Below, piece by piece: positions 8,482-17,415 of a DNA stretch of 64,000 nt. Below the pieces are notes generated by a model. It saw nothing but the letters and a program-made list of their open reading frames with translations. It ran no database searches and had not been told where the DNA came from. Origin of the DNA: UBA5420 sp964485345 (GTDB taxonomy: Bacteria > Bacillota > Limnochordia > Darwinibacteriales > Darwinibacteriaceae); the NCBI GenBank assembly GCA_964485345.1, contig CAZAJB010000005.1, forward strand, positions 11,447 through 75,446. Reading direction: 5' to 3'. Position 1 is the first letter of the stretch, and each line of letters begins with the position of its first letter. A program made the position numbers and the translations under genes.

Positions 8482-9191
8482 GACAAATTCCCCACCTTGG
8501 CGCTCTTCTTGGTATCCGCCACAACTAGGCCATCAAGAAGCTGGATAACATGATCCGCGATTTCCATGATGGTGGTATCATGGGTTGAGAAAATAAAGGT
8601 TGTGTTCAGCTCCGCATTCATTTCTTTCATAAGCGCAATGATGCTTTGGCCCGTCTTGGAGTCCAGGTTCGCTGTTGGTTCATCGGCCAAAACAATTTCT
8701 GGTTTCGTGGCTAAGGCCCTAGCGATAGCTACCCTCTGCCTTTGCCCTCCTGAGAGCTCGTTAGATTTATGATGCATATGATCCGCCAGGCCCACGGCAT
8801 CTACTAGAAACTCAATCCATTCGCTAATCTCTTTCTTGCTTCGTTTATCTTTACCTAAAAGGAGTGGAAATTCTATGTTCTCGTAGACATTGAGCACGGG
8901 TATTAAATTGAAGGATTGGAAGATAAAGCCCAGTGTTTCGTGGCGAAGCTTGGTAAGTGCCTTGTCCTTTAGACCTTCCGTAACGGTTCCATTAATTCTC
9001 ACGATCCCATCGGTGGGTTGATCGATGCATCCGATGAGGTTTAAAATGGTTGACTTTCCTGAACCCGATGGCCCCACGATAGATGCAAAGTCACCCTTTT
9101 CTATAGAAAAAGTCACGCCTCGTACCGCATGCACTTCTGCCTTACCAAGAGTGTAGACCTTCTTCGCATTTTCCAATTCAACAATGCCCAT
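8478..9191 (-). CDS. LolD/MacB-type ABC transporter ATP-binding protein
   Basis: 237 aa. Walker A GPSGSGKST, Q-loop FQSFNLIPVLNVYEN, signature LSGGQRQRVAIARAL, Walker B IVLADEPTANLD and H-loop STHD are all present. The sequence, including the TKLRHETLGFIFQSFNLIP segment, is of the LolD/FtsE/MacB class, matching the two adjacent FtsX-type permeases. It is the first solid gene of the operon. A GGAGAGG site precedes the ATG. Confidence 0.92.
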   Translation of the reverse strand: MGIVELENAKKVYTLGKAEVHAVRGVTFSIEKGDFASIVGPSGSGKSTILNLIGCIDQPTDGIVRINGTVTEGLKDKALTKLRHETLGFIFQSFNLIPVLNVYENIEFPLLLGKDKRSKKEISEWIEFLVDAVGLADHMHHKSNELSGGQRQRVAIARALATKPEIVLADEPTANLDSKTGQSIIALMKEMNAELNTTFIFSTHDTTIMEIADHVIQLLDGLVVADTKKSAKVGNLS

Positions 9192-9380
9192 CTAAACCTC
9201 TCCTTTACTGCCTAATACTATGAGTATACCCGAGTGCGTAGCTTCATTCAATGTTTCACAATCTTTTCCGGGAAAGCCCAGCCGCTCAGGCAGACTGTCT
9301 CCTCGATAAATTCCCCCGATAGTGAATAGTAATTCGGCTTCTTCTACCCTTAGGTTGTCCGTGACGCTTTCCTTCGGGTC

Positions 9381-9406
9381 TAGTGTACCAGCCATCTAGT
9401 GCACTA
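9381..9406 (-). promoter_or_regulatory. Candidate operator of the Lol-like operon (tandem palindromic motif)
   Basis: A perfect 10-bp palindrome TAGTGCACTA (9397-9406) is followed 16 bp away by a degenerate copy TAGTGTACCA (9381-9390). They lie at and just after the predicted transcription start of the promoter at 9411-9438, where a repressor would block initiation. The regulator is unknown. The 261-bp leader 9192-9452 also holds a 67-codon ORF (9192-9395) with no ribosome site, judged unlikely to be a gene. Confidence 0.4.
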
Positions 9407-9410
9407 ACAT

Positions 9411-9438
9411 TGTATAACATTAGTCCTTCCTTTGTCAA
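9411..9438 (-). promoter_or_regulatory. Sigma-70-type promoter of the Lol-like operon
   Basis: TTGACA (9438-9433) and TATACA (9416-9411) are separated by 16 bp on the minus strand, upstream of the LolD-like gene. It lies immediately after the end of the Ytr-like ABC operon. Confidence 0.65.
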
Positions 9439-9452
9439 CGTCTTTCCAATGC

Positions 9453-10091
9453 CTACTTTTGGCCCTTGTAGAGCAGAAGGGAAACCACATACGATAAGGA
9501 TAAGATAGCGATGCCCAAGGTAAACATCAGGATAGATGCAATGTTCTGGTTGTTAATCACCCACTTAAACAGGACTAAAGTATCGCCCACAAAAGATGGA
9601 AGTGCAACTAGACCGATCACTACGAAAAAGGGTGCCATAGCATAGAATCTGCCTTTGTTATAGCCTAGACGGAAAAAGAAGGGCATTTGGGTCCCAACAA
9701 TTGCAGAAAAAACCAAAATAGACCCGCCCAAGGAAAAGAAAACTCCGTTCCAAGGGGTGGACCCATTGCCTGGAACCACAAAAGACAAGCCCAAGACCAC
9801 AGAGGTGGCAACCACATAGCTAAGGAGAACAAACCCATATCGCCCTAAAATGATGTCCCTCGCTCCCAACGGAAGCATCCCGTACAATCGTTGCAATCCA
9901 TCTTTTTCCTCAACTGCAAAGATATTGGTGGAAATCAGCGCAATGGACCAGGCACAATTGATCAAGAGAAGTGTTAAGGATGTACCCATCAGCCAAAAAA
10001 GGGCAACCACAAAGAGAATCACTACACCAAAGGTCTTTAAGTTCGGCTTCATCGTGAAATAATCAAGCCTTATCATGCTTGTTATGCCCAT
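9453..10091 (-). CDS. ABC-2 type permease (Ytr-like operon)
   Basis: 212 aa with about six predicted membrane helices (GVVILFVVALFWLMGTSLTLLLINCAWSIALIS near the start; SILMFTLGIAILSLSYVVSLLLY at the end). The segment NIFAVEEKDGLQRLYGMLPLGARDIILGRY is characteristic of the ABC2_membrane_5 family of small permeases found with YtrA-type regulators. The start (AAAGGAGGG site) overlaps the ATPase gene by 10 bp. Substrate unknown; relatives respond to cell-wall stress or peptide antibiotics. Confidence 0.82.
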   Translation of the reverse strand: MGITSMIRLDYFTMKPNLKTFGVVILFVVALFWLMGTSLTLLLINCAWSIALISTNIFAVEEKDGLQRLYGMLPLGARDIILGRYGFVLLSYVVATSVVLGLSFVVPGNGSTPWNGVFFSLGGSILVFSAIVGTQMPFFFRLGYNKGRFYAMAPFFVVIGLVALPSFVGDTLVLFKWVINNQNIASILMFTLGIAILSLSYVVSLLLYKGQK

Positions 10092-10945
10092 GTATACCCT
10101 CCTTTTTTGCTTGCGAAGACGACAATATCATCTAGGCTGGGCTGGTCGGTTAGAAGATCTCCAAACCCCCGGACCTCCTCCGTGGTGATCAGACCCTCGA
10201 AGCCCATATTTGTTTCCCTCAAACCCAGAATCTTGGTTTTCAAATCTGCCGTTAGTTGACCAGGCTTGCCTTTAATTAGGCAAAAGCTCTCCATTAAGGT
10301 TCCTAGACTACCAGTATAGAACAGCTTACCGTCCTTGATGAAGGTAATAAAGTCGGCAACGCGTTCTAGATCAGTGGAGATATGGGTCGAAAGCAAAACG
10401 CTTCTGTCCCCGTTCTTAATATAGTCCTGCAGGATTCCCGATAGCTGATCGCGGGTTATGGCATCGAGACCACTCGTCGGCTCATCTAGAATGAGCAGTC
10501 TGGCGTTGTGAGATAAGGCGCAAGCCAACATAAGCTTCATCTGCATTCCTCGGGAAAAGTCGCCAATGCTCTTTTTACTGGGAAGTTCGAACTCATCTAC
10601 CAACCTAGCGAACGTTTTGGAATCCCAATGGCGATAAAACCTGGAGATGGCTTTCTGTGTATCATTGACCGTCCAGCCATCAACAAACATCAAGCGGTCA
10701 AAGACAACACCCACATCTTCCTTAATCTGCAGCTCATGCCCTCTTAGATCAAGCCCAAATACCTTGATCTGTCCTTTATCTGGTTTCAACATATCAAGAA
10801 CTAACTGGATAGTCGTGGTCTTGCCTGCACCATTTGGCCCCACTAAACCCATTATATATCCCTGCGGTAGTGAAAAACTGAGACCATCAAGGTAAAAACC
10901 GGGAAAGCGTTTGCTAACATTGGTAAGTTCTAGAAAGCTATGCAT
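10082..10945 (-). CDS. ABC transporter ATP-binding protein (Ytr/Bcr-like)
   Basis: 287 aa from the ATG at 10945, which follows GGAGGTGG; a longer frame upstream lies inside the GntR gene. Walker A GPNGAGKTT, Q-loop, signature FSRGMQMKLMLACAL, Walker B LLILDEPTSGLD and an STHISTD switch are visible. The degenerate signature (SRGMQ rather than SGGQ) is usual for drug/peptide exporters of this type. It overlaps the regulator by 8 bp and the permease by 10 bp, forming a coupled regulator-ATPase-permease operon. Confidence 0.88.
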   Translation of the reverse strand: MHSFLELTNVSKRFPGFYLDGLSFSLPQGYIMGLVGPNGAGKTTTIQLVLDMLKPDKGQIKVFGLDLRGHELQIKEDVGVVFDRLMFVDGWTVNDTQKAISRFYRHWDSKTFARLVDEFELPSKKSIGDFSRGMQMKLMLACALSHNARLLILDEPTSGLDAITRDQLSGILQDYIKNGDRSVLLSTHISTDLERVADFITFIKDGKLFYTGSLGTLMESFCLIKGKPGQLTADLKTKILGLRETNMGFEGLITTEEVRGFGDLLTDQPSLDDIVVFASKKGGYTWA

Positions 10946-11321
10946 CTTGTTCCACCTCCAGTAATAGGTCAAGCAAATCATGCAACTCGGACTCGCTTAG
11001 CGATGCACGTTGGGCCGCTTGAATGGCCCGTATTAGATTGGATTCCACCTCTCGAATCAGTTGCTCCCGGATAAGATCCGAATCACTAGACATGACAAAA
11101 AATCCTTTGCCCTGTTGGCTCTTGATAAAGCCTTCTGCCTCGAGTTCGTTGTAGGCTCTAGTTGTGGTTAAGACACTGATCTTCAAGTCCTTGGCCAGTT
11201 GACGTAAGGAAGGAAGCATCGCTCCTTCGGCCAATTCGCCTGAGAGGATCTGTTCCTTGACCTGTTCCTTGATTTGGTTATACATCGGTACACCGGAGGC
11301 ATTGGATAAAATGACATTCAC
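10938..11321 (-). CDS. GntR-family transcriptional regulator, YtrA subfamily
   Basis: 127 aa from the GTG at 11321 (AGGGGTGAG site 5 nt upstream), the usual size of YtrA-type regulators; the longer frame would start inside the promoter. The winged helix is clear: PMYNQIKEQVKEQILSGELAEGAMLPSLRQLAKDLKISVLTTTRAYNELEAEGFIKSQQGKGFFV. There is only a short helical C-terminal tail rather than an effector domain. It probably represses its own operon with the ABC genes; the promoter lies just upstream. Confidence 0.9.
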   Translation of the reverse strand: MNVILSNASGVPMYNQIKEQVKEQILSGELAEGAMLPSLRQLAKDLKISVLTTTRAYNELEAEGFIKSQQGKGFFVMSSDSDLIREQLIREVESNLIRAIQAAQRASLSESELHDLLDLLLEVEQDA

Positions 11322-11357
11322 GTTCTCACCCCTAACTGTACTTGCGGCAACATATAC

Positions 11358-11386
11358 AGTATAATCAGTGCATCGCTCTCTGTCAA
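11358..11386 (-). promoter_or_regulatory. Promoter of the gntR-ABC operon
   Basis: TTGACA (11386-11381), 17-bp spacer, TATACT (11363-11358): near-consensus. Transcription would start about 30 nt before the GTG start of the regulator. Confidence 0.75.
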
Positions 11387-11412
11387 GCGTGTTTTTCCTT
11401 GAATTTGCAGCC

Positions 11413-11447
11413 AAAAAACCGGGCTGATCTTCGGTAGATCAACCCGG
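11413..11447 (-). terminator. Rho-independent terminator of the antiporter operon
   Basis: An 11-bp stem (CCGGGTTGATC / GATCAGCCCGG with one G-U pair) and a 6-T tail on the minus strand, 16 bp after the last antiporter gene. Confidence 0.85.
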
Positions 11448-11462
11448 TCGGCGTGACTTATC

Positions 11463-13358
11463 TTAGGCGCCTAGAATATACGTGCCCAAGTAATAAAGCA
11501 CCATGACAGCCAAAACAGTGAGAATCAAAAACACGTCAGTATTTAGATTCGAAAAATTCAAGACGGTAAAAATACCCCCGCCCTCAAAGTCCAGTCTGCG
11601 ATTCACCGCCATCATCCGCAGGTAATGGCATCTAAGACTGAAGGTCACCCTAGTTGAAACGGCTTGATATACTCGACTCATACGACTGTCAAGCCAGAGA
11701 TATCCCCGGACAACTTGGGTTCCAGCAAATTCCAGACTCAGCCACTTCGGTGGTTCATAATGGAAGAGGTGTGTTTTCATACCAAAAGCAAAGAACGCGG
11801 CACCGATAATGAGCGTGATAACCATATCCCACACCGCAGAACTCTCAAAGAAGTCTAGGTGACTAAGATGACTTAAATCTGTCATCCCTGCACTTAAGGT
11901 AGCAGGTTCAATGAAGAGATTCATGATCAGCCCAGGCTGTGTACCAATAATCAGCATAACAACTGCAAGGAGCACCATGGCGGCTTTCAAGAAGGGACCT
12001 TCGCCGGCGCCTTTCTTGACCTTAGTTTTCTCCTTACCCAAGAAGGTAAGTCCAATCAACTTCACAAAAGACGCTACGGTCCCGACACCGACTACGTTAA
12101 AGAAGCGTTCTGCCCAGACCATAATGGGATTGCCCGTCAGGGCTGCTTCCAGGGCACCGTGGTGAAGGAGGCTCTTACTGATAAAACCATTAAGGCCCGG
12201 TGTGCCCGTAATACCAAAGGCGGCAATGAGCATGCAAATGGCTGTCCAAGGGTACTTTCTCCAGAGCCCACCTAGTTTGTACAGGTCTAGCTCACCTGTT
12301 CCTAAGAAGATAATTCCAACGCCTAAGAAAAGAGCCGATTTAAAGAGGGCGTGGTTCAAGGAGTGAAAAATCGCTCCTGAAACTCCGTAGGCTCCCTGAT
12401 CCTTCAACACCAATGCGGTGCCAATACCCAGGATAATGTAGCCCATCTGGCTTACACTGTGATAGGCCAAGAGGCGCTTGGCATTTCCCTGCAGAAGGGC
12501 GAGGGCTACCCCAAGGAGCATGGTTACCATACCAATAATTACGACTAAAGTGCCCAGCCAGGGCACGAGCTCTCCCATGTTCCAATTGACGAGCTGCCCT
12601 GTGCGGATCAGGCCATAGGCACCGGCCTTAATCAAAATACCCGACAGCAAGGCACTGCCTGGGCTAGGAGCAACGGGGTGAGCCATGGGCAGCCAGATGT
12701 GAACCGGAACCATACCAGCTTTGATTCCAAAGCCAGAAAGGAGTAGGAGGACTGCCCAGCCCACCAAGGCAGTGTTTGCAGGTAAAGTAGCCGCCACACC
12801 AATTTGTAACGTTGTGCCAGAAATCATGAGTAAGGCAATGGCACCGGCAATGCAGAGCCCCGCGGCGATTCCAAGGAACAGATAAAAATAACCTGCACGA
12901 AGAGACTCCCGATCTTGGCGATGTATTACCCAGAAAAACGAAGTCACTGTCATAGTTTCGAAGAAGACCAGGAGCGTTAGGAAGTTGCCAGCTAAAAAGA
13001 CACCTTGTACGGCCCCTAAAGTAATCAAATAAAAGACGTAGAAGCTCAGTGTTCCCTCTTCATGCTGCATGTACGTGTACATGTATATCCCAGTTGCTAA
13101 CCATACCAAGGCACTAAAGAGACTAAATAGGGCTGAAAGGCCATCGAGGCGAAAAACTGTTTCAACGATGCCCCATGAGCTCAGTTGCCAAATTAGGGTA
13201 CCTTGGCTTCGTACCAGCAAAAAATTCATAATACTGGCTAGAAGGCCCACCCCAGTGACAAAAATACTAAGAAAAGATTGGCTCTGCAGATTCTTACAGC
13301 GAGCTAAGGCCACTGCACCTAAGAACGGAACCAAAATCAAGATCAAACTCCAATACAT
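11463..13358 (-). CDS. Proton-conducting antiporter-like subunit (NuoL/MrpA-like), third copy
   Basis: 631 aa, about 16 membrane helices. It contains the proton_antipo_M core with the functional Glu in VFFETMTVTSFF (TM5), conserved Lys in the HIWLPMAHPVAPSPGSALLSGILIKAGAYGLIR segment and the LLAYHSVSQMGYIILGIG motif. It carries a C-terminal extension of about 150 residues with a further helix near residue 520 and another at the very C-terminus (LILTVLAVMVLYYLGTYILGA). Last gene of a ten-gene Mrp/Mbh operon, 14 bp after the second MrpD-like gene. A third large antiporter-like subunit is unusual for Mrp complexes. Confidence 0.85.
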   Translation of the reverse strand: MYWSLILILVPFLGAVALARCKNLQSQSFLSIFVTGVGLLASIMNFLLVRSQGTLIWQLSSWGIVETVFRLDGLSALFSLFSALVWLATGIYMYTYMQHEEGTLSFYVFYLITLGAVQGVFLAGNFLTLLVFFETMTVTSFFWVIHRQDRESLRAGYFYLFLGIAAGLCIAGAIALLMISGTTLQIGVAATLPANTALVGWAVLLLLSGFGIKAGMVPVHIWLPMAHPVAPSPGSALLSGILIKAGAYGLIRTGQLVNWNMGELVPWLGTLVVIIGMVTMLLGVALALLQGNAKRLLAYHSVSQMGYIILGIGTALVLKDQGAYGVSGAIFHSLNHALFKSALFLGVGIIFLGTGELDLYKLGGLWRKYPWTAICMLIAAFGITGTPGLNGFISKSLLHHGALEAALTGNPIMVWAERFFNVVGVGTVASFVKLIGLTFLGKEKTKVKKGAGEGPFLKAAMVLLAVVMLIIGTQPGLIMNLFIEPATLSAGMTDLSHLSHLDFFESSAVWDMVITLIIGAAFFAFGMKTHLFHYEPPKWLSLEFAGTQVVRGYLWLDSRMSRVYQAVSTRVTFSLRCHYLRMMAVNRRLDFEGGGIFTVLNFSNLNTDVFLILTVLAVMVLYYLGTYILGA

Positions 13359-13372
13359 CGTGATTCACCTCC

Positions 13373-14836
13373 CTACAAGCTAAAGAACTGAGTAACCACT
13401 GCATCCACCAAGGGCAAGGTTAATCCAGGCCATAGGCCAAAGACAACACCTAAAGCGGCCAGCACTAAGGTTGGAACTAGCATCAACCACAGGGGCGTGG
13501 TCTTGTCTGGGCGCTTCAAACCCGATTTACCCGTAAAGCCAGAGATGGTAATGGGTATAAAGTAAAAGGCGTTCAGAAGTCCGCTAACGAGTAAGACCAC
13601 AAGCAAAACCCAGGAATCTGTGGCCAGACCGCCCCGCATGAGATAATACTTACTCCAAAAACCGCTTAAGGGCAACATGCCAATCATACCTAGACTGACC
13701 AGACCAAAGCTTCCTAGAGTTAACGGGAGGATCCGCCCCACACCTTTAAGTTCACTGATCTTAACATAACCTGTTTCCTCAGCCACGATCCCCGCGGAAA
13801 AGAAGAGGACAATCTTCAGCGTCGAATGGAAGATCATGTGCAAAATGGCCCCAGCTAAGGCCAAGGGATGAAGCATAAAAACCCCAAGTAAGATGTAAGC
13901 CAACTGACTGATGGTGGAGTAAGCTAGACGCCGCTTCAAAACATCCTGTTTTAAGGCTATAAAGGAGCCCATCAAGATTGTGACACAGCAAATCCCAAGT
14001 AGTAACCAGCGGATATTTAGATCCTGGATTAAATCTACTCCAAAAACAGAGTACACAGTGCGCAAAATGCCAAATACACCAGCATTGACAACGGCAACCG
14101 CATGTAAGAGGGCACTAACGGGCGTAGGGGCTACCATAGCTGAAGGTAACCACCCATGAAGTGGCATAATTGCTGCCTTCACACCAAAGCCAATTAAGAA
14201 AAGGAAGAACATAACCATCAATTTACCACTAGGGATGGAACTCAAAGCCGCTGGCAAACTCCGAAAATCAAGAACTCCATCAGTCACCATCCAGAGCATC
14301 ACAAGCCCGGTCAGAATAAAACTGGCACCAACCAAGCTATACTTGATGTACTTCGTACCGGCTTCTAGAGCCTCCTTGGTACCTGGATGGACCACCAAGG
14401 GATAGGTGGCAAAGGTCAGGAGTTCATAAAACAGGTAAAACGTGAAAAGGTTGCCAGAAAAGGCAATACCTAAGGTAATACCTGCAGACAGTAGAAAGAA
14501 GGAAAAGTACTGCCTTTGTTTATCATCCTGATCCATATAGCCTGAAGAATACACACTTGCAAAAACCCACAGACTTGCCGCGATCACCGCGTAGGTTAGC
14601 CCTAAGGGATCGAGGGCAAGCTTCAGAGCCAACGAAGCAACTCCAAGCTCAAAAACAGGGTACACGCCTGAATACAAGCCCAGGCTCATTAACCACCACA
14701 CGGCAACTGCACTTACTACGGTAGCACCAAAGGCCACAAAGTTACGCACTTTTTTTGCTTCATTGGGAGTCACAGCAACCCAGATAGCACCAAAACCCGT
14801 GCTAAATATTGCGATAAAAATAAGGATCGTACTCAT
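13373..14836 (-). CDS. MrpD-like proton-conducting antiporter subunit, second copy
   Basis: 487 aa polytopic protein of the proton_antipo_M family. Conserved Glu in TM5 (FYLFYELLTFATYPLVVH), the HGWLPSAMVAPTPVSALLHAVAVVNAG loop and KRRLAYSTISQLAYILLGV are present. It overlaps the preceding mrpD by 4 bp. In membrane-bound Mbh/Mbs complexes two MrpD-like subunits occur side by side, which this arrangement recalls. Confidence 0.88.
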   Translation of the reverse strand: MSTILIFIAIFSTGFGAIWVAVTPNEAKKVRNFVAFGATVVSAVAVWWLMSLGLYSGVYPVFELGVASLALKLALDPLGLTYAVIAASLWVFASVYSSGYMDQDDKQRQYFSFFLLSAGITLGIAFSGNLFTFYLFYELLTFATYPLVVHPGTKEALEAGTKYIKYSLVGASFILTGLVMLWMVTDGVLDFRSLPAALSSIPSGKLMVMFFLFLIGFGVKAAIMPLHGWLPSAMVAPTPVSALLHAVAVVNAGVFGILRTVYSVFGVDLIQDLNIRWLLLGICCVTILMGSFIALKQDVLKRRLAYSTISQLAYILLGVFMLHPLALAGAILHMIFHSTLKIVLFFSAGIVAEETGYVKISELKGVGRILPLTLGSFGLVSLGMIGMLPLSGFWSKYYLMRGGLATDSWVLLVVLLVSGLLNAFYFIPITISGFTGKSGLKRPDKTTPLWLMLVPTLVLAALGVVFGLWPGLTLPLVDAVVTQFFSL

Positions 14837-16338
14837 AACAAGACCTCCAGACCCAGAAGTGTCGTAGCGGCTTGTTCAGCTAGCTGCAGCACCGCGCCTG
14901 GGAACATACCTACAACTACAATCACAACGGCCAAAAACAGCATTGCCACTAACTGTACGTGGGGTATTTCTGAGACAACTGTCTTTTCAGAGCGTTGGAA
15001 AAAAGTGATGCGCAGCACAGGCAACAAGTAGGCTGCAGCGAGTAGGCTACCACATACTAAGACGACTACGGCCAAGTAATTGCCAGCGGCCAAACTACCT
15101 AAGAGTAGTTGCCACTTACTTACAAAACCCGAGAATAATGGAATACCAATCATAGAAAGGGTACCTACTGCGAACACGCCCAGAGTGACAGGCATTTCCA
15201 AGCCAATCCCGGCCATGTCACTGATTTTACTTTTCCCAGTTCGTTTAATCATGGCACCAGCTGCTAAGAATAGCAGAGCCTTGGTTGTGGCATGGCTGAA
15301 AATGTGCATAAATGTTCCTGTCAGACCTTGAATGTTCCCCAAGCCAATACCTAGGAAAATGTAACCAATTTGGGAGATCGTAGAAAAGGCTAGACGACGT
15401 TTAAGCTCATCTTGGGCCAGGGCAAATAGAGCTCCAGCAATAATTGCGAGCATACCCATGAGCGCAAGAATGTTGGTAATGGGAAGCCTAGTGATGATGT
15501 TAGCACCCACTGCCACGTAAAATACCTTGAGTAAAGCGATAATATAGCCCTTTACGGCCAAAGAAGAAAGCATGGCACTAGAGGGCGTAATCGCCGTAGA
15601 GTGTGCATCAGGTAGCCACACATGGAGGGGAAATAAGGCTGACTTGACCCCAAAGCCCACAGTGAAGAAACTAAGACAAACCCAAAGAGCAGTAGGATAA
15701 TTCTGCCAAGTTGTACTAAGTTCATGAGCAATAAAGTTCATATTGAGATTTCCGGTAAGAATAAAAAGAAATCCAATTCCGAGCAGGACAAACCCCGAAC
15801 CGATAGTGGCAAGCATGAGATACTTAAAGGTAGCTGCTACCGATGATGCGTTGTTTCGAGCAGCCACAATAGCGCAACTAGCGATGGTGGCTACTTCCAC
15901 CATGACGTAGATGTTAAAGAGGTCCCCCGTAATCGCCAGGCCACACAGGGCAGCGACCAAGAGTAAGAACAGGGTCAAGAACCAGGCGGCCCGAGAGCGG
16001 CTGCCAACTTCTTCCACCAAATCAACAGAGGCATAGAGTAGAATCGGTGTGGCCACTAGGCCAATGGTGATTAAAAAGAGACCTGATACCGCATCTAAGG
16101 AAAGTTCGATTCCCCAAGGTGCAGACCAGCCACCAACTGCATAAATAAATGAGCCATTATGCAGAATCTCGCTAGCAACGTAGATACCGCCTGAGAGGGC
16201 CAGCCCCAACATGAGTACTGCAAAAAACTCTGCCACTTTAAACCGTCGAATTTTGGTCAAAAGCGGCATAACATAGGCTGTGGAGAGCAATGCCACCACA
16301 ATTAGAACAGATATGTTTTCACTGATCGCGCCCACCAT
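14833..16338 (-). CDS. mrpD: Na+/H+ antiporter subunit D (MrpD/MnhD)
   Basis: 501 aa with about 14 helices. TM5 Glu in YVMVEVATIASCAIVA, the HVWLPDAHSTAITPSSAMLSSLAVKGYI signature and KRRLAFSTISQIGYIFLGIGLG identify MrpD. It works with MrpC and the other small subunits in the cytoplasmic membrane to exchange monovalent cations for protons. It overlaps mrpC by 20 bp and the following mrpD-like gene by 4 bp. Confidence 0.92.
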   Translation of the reverse strand: MVGAISENISVLIVVALLSTAYVMPLLTKIRRFKVAEFFAVLMLGLALSGGIYVASEILHNGSFIYAVGGWSAPWGIELSLDAVSGLFLITIGLVATPILLYASVDLVEEVGSRSRAAWFLTLFLLLVAALCGLAITGDLFNIYVMVEVATIASCAIVAARNNASSVAATFKYLMLATIGSGFVLLGIGFLFILTGNLNMNFIAHELSTTWQNYPTALWVCLSFFTVGFGVKSALFPLHVWLPDAHSTAITPSSAMLSSLAVKGYIIALLKVFYVAVGANIITRLPITNILALMGMLAIIAGALFALAQDELKRRLAFSTISQIGYIFLGIGLGNIQGLTGTFMHIFSHATTKALLFLAAGAMIKRTGKSKISDMAGIGLEMPVTLGVFAVGTLSMIGIPLFSGFVSKWQLLLGSLAAGNYLAVVVLVCGSLLAAAYLLPVLRITFFQRSEKTVVSEIPHVQLVAMLFLAVVIVVVGMFPGAVLQLAEQAATTLLGLEVLL

Positions 16339-16717
16339 TGGCCCTCACCTCACTTCTCATTTGCATAATTTTTTTAGCATCAACCGTTCCATAGAACTTG
16401 TATAATTTCGTGATCAAAGCAAGAGAAAGAGCCGTAACGCTCACACTTACAACAATACCCGTAAGCATGAGTGCTTGAGGCAATGGATGTACATAAACTT
16501 GCCCGGGATTATTCATATCCAAAATAGGGGCAACCCCACCTCGCACATTACCGGCGGCAATGAACAAGATGTAGATACTACCTTCCATAATGTTGATTCC
16601 AATTACCTTCTTGAGCAAATTCGAGTGGGTCAAGATGGTATAAATACCTATAGCAAAGAGCGCTAGGGAAAAAACGTAAGGATAATTCTGTACAATACGA
16701 CTCCAAAATTCGCCCAT
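16319..16717 (-). CDS. mrpC: Na+/H+ antiporter subunit C (MrpC/NuoK-like)
   Basis: 132 aa, three helices with the NuoK-like LLKKVIGINIMEGSIYILFIAAGNV segment and a DPLPQALMLTGIVVS-like stretch (HPLPQALMLTGIVVSVSVTALSLALI). It lies 1 bp after mrpB and overlaps mrpD by 20 bp. Confidence 0.92.
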   Translation of the reverse strand: MGEFWSRIVQNYPYVFSLALFAIGIYTILTHSNLLKKVIGINIMEGSIYILFIAAGNVRGGVAPILDMNNPGQVYVHPLPQALMLTGIVVSVSVTALSLALITKLYKFYGTVDAKKIMQMRSEVRANGGRDQ

Positions 16718-16718
16718 C

Positions 16719-17132
16719 CTAGTCCTCCTCCATTAAGGAAGTAAATAAAGTTACCATAGTGCTAGCGACCGTAAAACCGACCCCAAGAGTGATTAGGAAA
16801 ATCAATCCTCCTGAGTACAGCTTGCCAGGTTCACCTAAAGGCACGCCGGCACCTTTGTTCATTAGAAAGGTTGTGCCCCGCAAGATTCCCACTAATCCCA
16901 TGGCAGGATACCAGAGAGCTCCGAAGGAGATGAGGTCCATTATGCGTTCAGAGATCTTCTCATTGCTACGATCCAGTCCAAAGACTAAGCTAAGAGCGAT
17001 GAGAGAAAGTGCCACAATGATTCCTCCGGGAAAGCTTCCACCGTGAAAGATAACGTATAGGCCAAGCATTTGCACAAAGGGCAAAACAAGAGCAACTATG
17101 CGTTTTAAGACAAAGTCAGTCATTTTGCTCAC
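16719..17132 (-). CDS. mrpB: Na+/H+ antiporter subunit B (MrpB/MnhB)
   Basis: 137 aa, four helices. GLYVIFHGGSFPGGIIVALSLIALSLVFG is the MnhB hallmark; the C-terminal GGLIFLITLGVGFTVASTMVTLFTSL completes the family. It overlaps the upstream MbhE-like gene by 17 bp. Confidence 0.92.
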   Translation of the reverse strand: MSKMTDFVLKRIVALVLPFVQMLGLYVIFHGGSFPGGIIVALSLIALSLVFGLDRSNEKISERIMDLISFGALWYPAMGLVGILRGTTFLMNKGAGVPLGEPGKLYSGGLIFLITLGVGFTVASTMVTLFTSLMEED

Positions 17133-17412
17133 CCTTTCCGTCAGTTCCTTTTTTTAACACCATAAAGACCGCAATAATGGCTGTGAATAAAACCGTGGTC
17201 TCAATCAAAGTATCGTAGGCACGGTAGTCGATGACAATGGCAGATACCATGTTTAAGGAACCTGTGTCTCGAAGGGCTCCGTCAATATATCGCTCAGCCA
17301 CGTAGTTTTGGGCGGGAGCGTTAGGCGAACTGTATAGAGGTAGCTCTGAGATAGCCAAGAGCACGACCATGCCAATGCAAACCAGAAGGACAATTGCTAT
17401 TTTATTGGACAT
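17116..17412 (-). CDS. MbhE-like subunit (detached C-terminal part of MrpA)
   Basis: 98 aa, two helices flanking NYVAERYIDGALRDTGSLNMVSAIVIDYRAYDTLIETTVLF, the signature of the E subunit of energy-converting hydrogenases and of the MrpA C-terminus. In canonical Mrp systems this domain is fused to MrpA; here it is a separate gene between the DUF4040 subunit and mrpB, the order found in archaeal mbh/mbs operons. Confidence 0.85.
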   Translation of the reverse strand: MSNKIAIVLLVCIGMVVLLAISELPLYSSPNAPAQNYVAERYIDGALRDTGSLNMVSAIVIDYRAYDTLIETTVLFTAIIAVFMVLKKGTDGKGEQND

Positions 17413-17415
17413 AGC

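Noticed and set aside
7855..8553. 232-codon plus-strand ORF
   Set aside because: Lies opposite the clear FtsX-type permease; composition is low in pattern and there is no ribosome site.
9192..9395. 67-codon minus-strand ORF ending at the LolD-like start
   Set aside because: No ribosome site, the predicted transcript start is only a few bases before its ATG, and the peptide has no recognisable pattern. More likely an untranslated leader.
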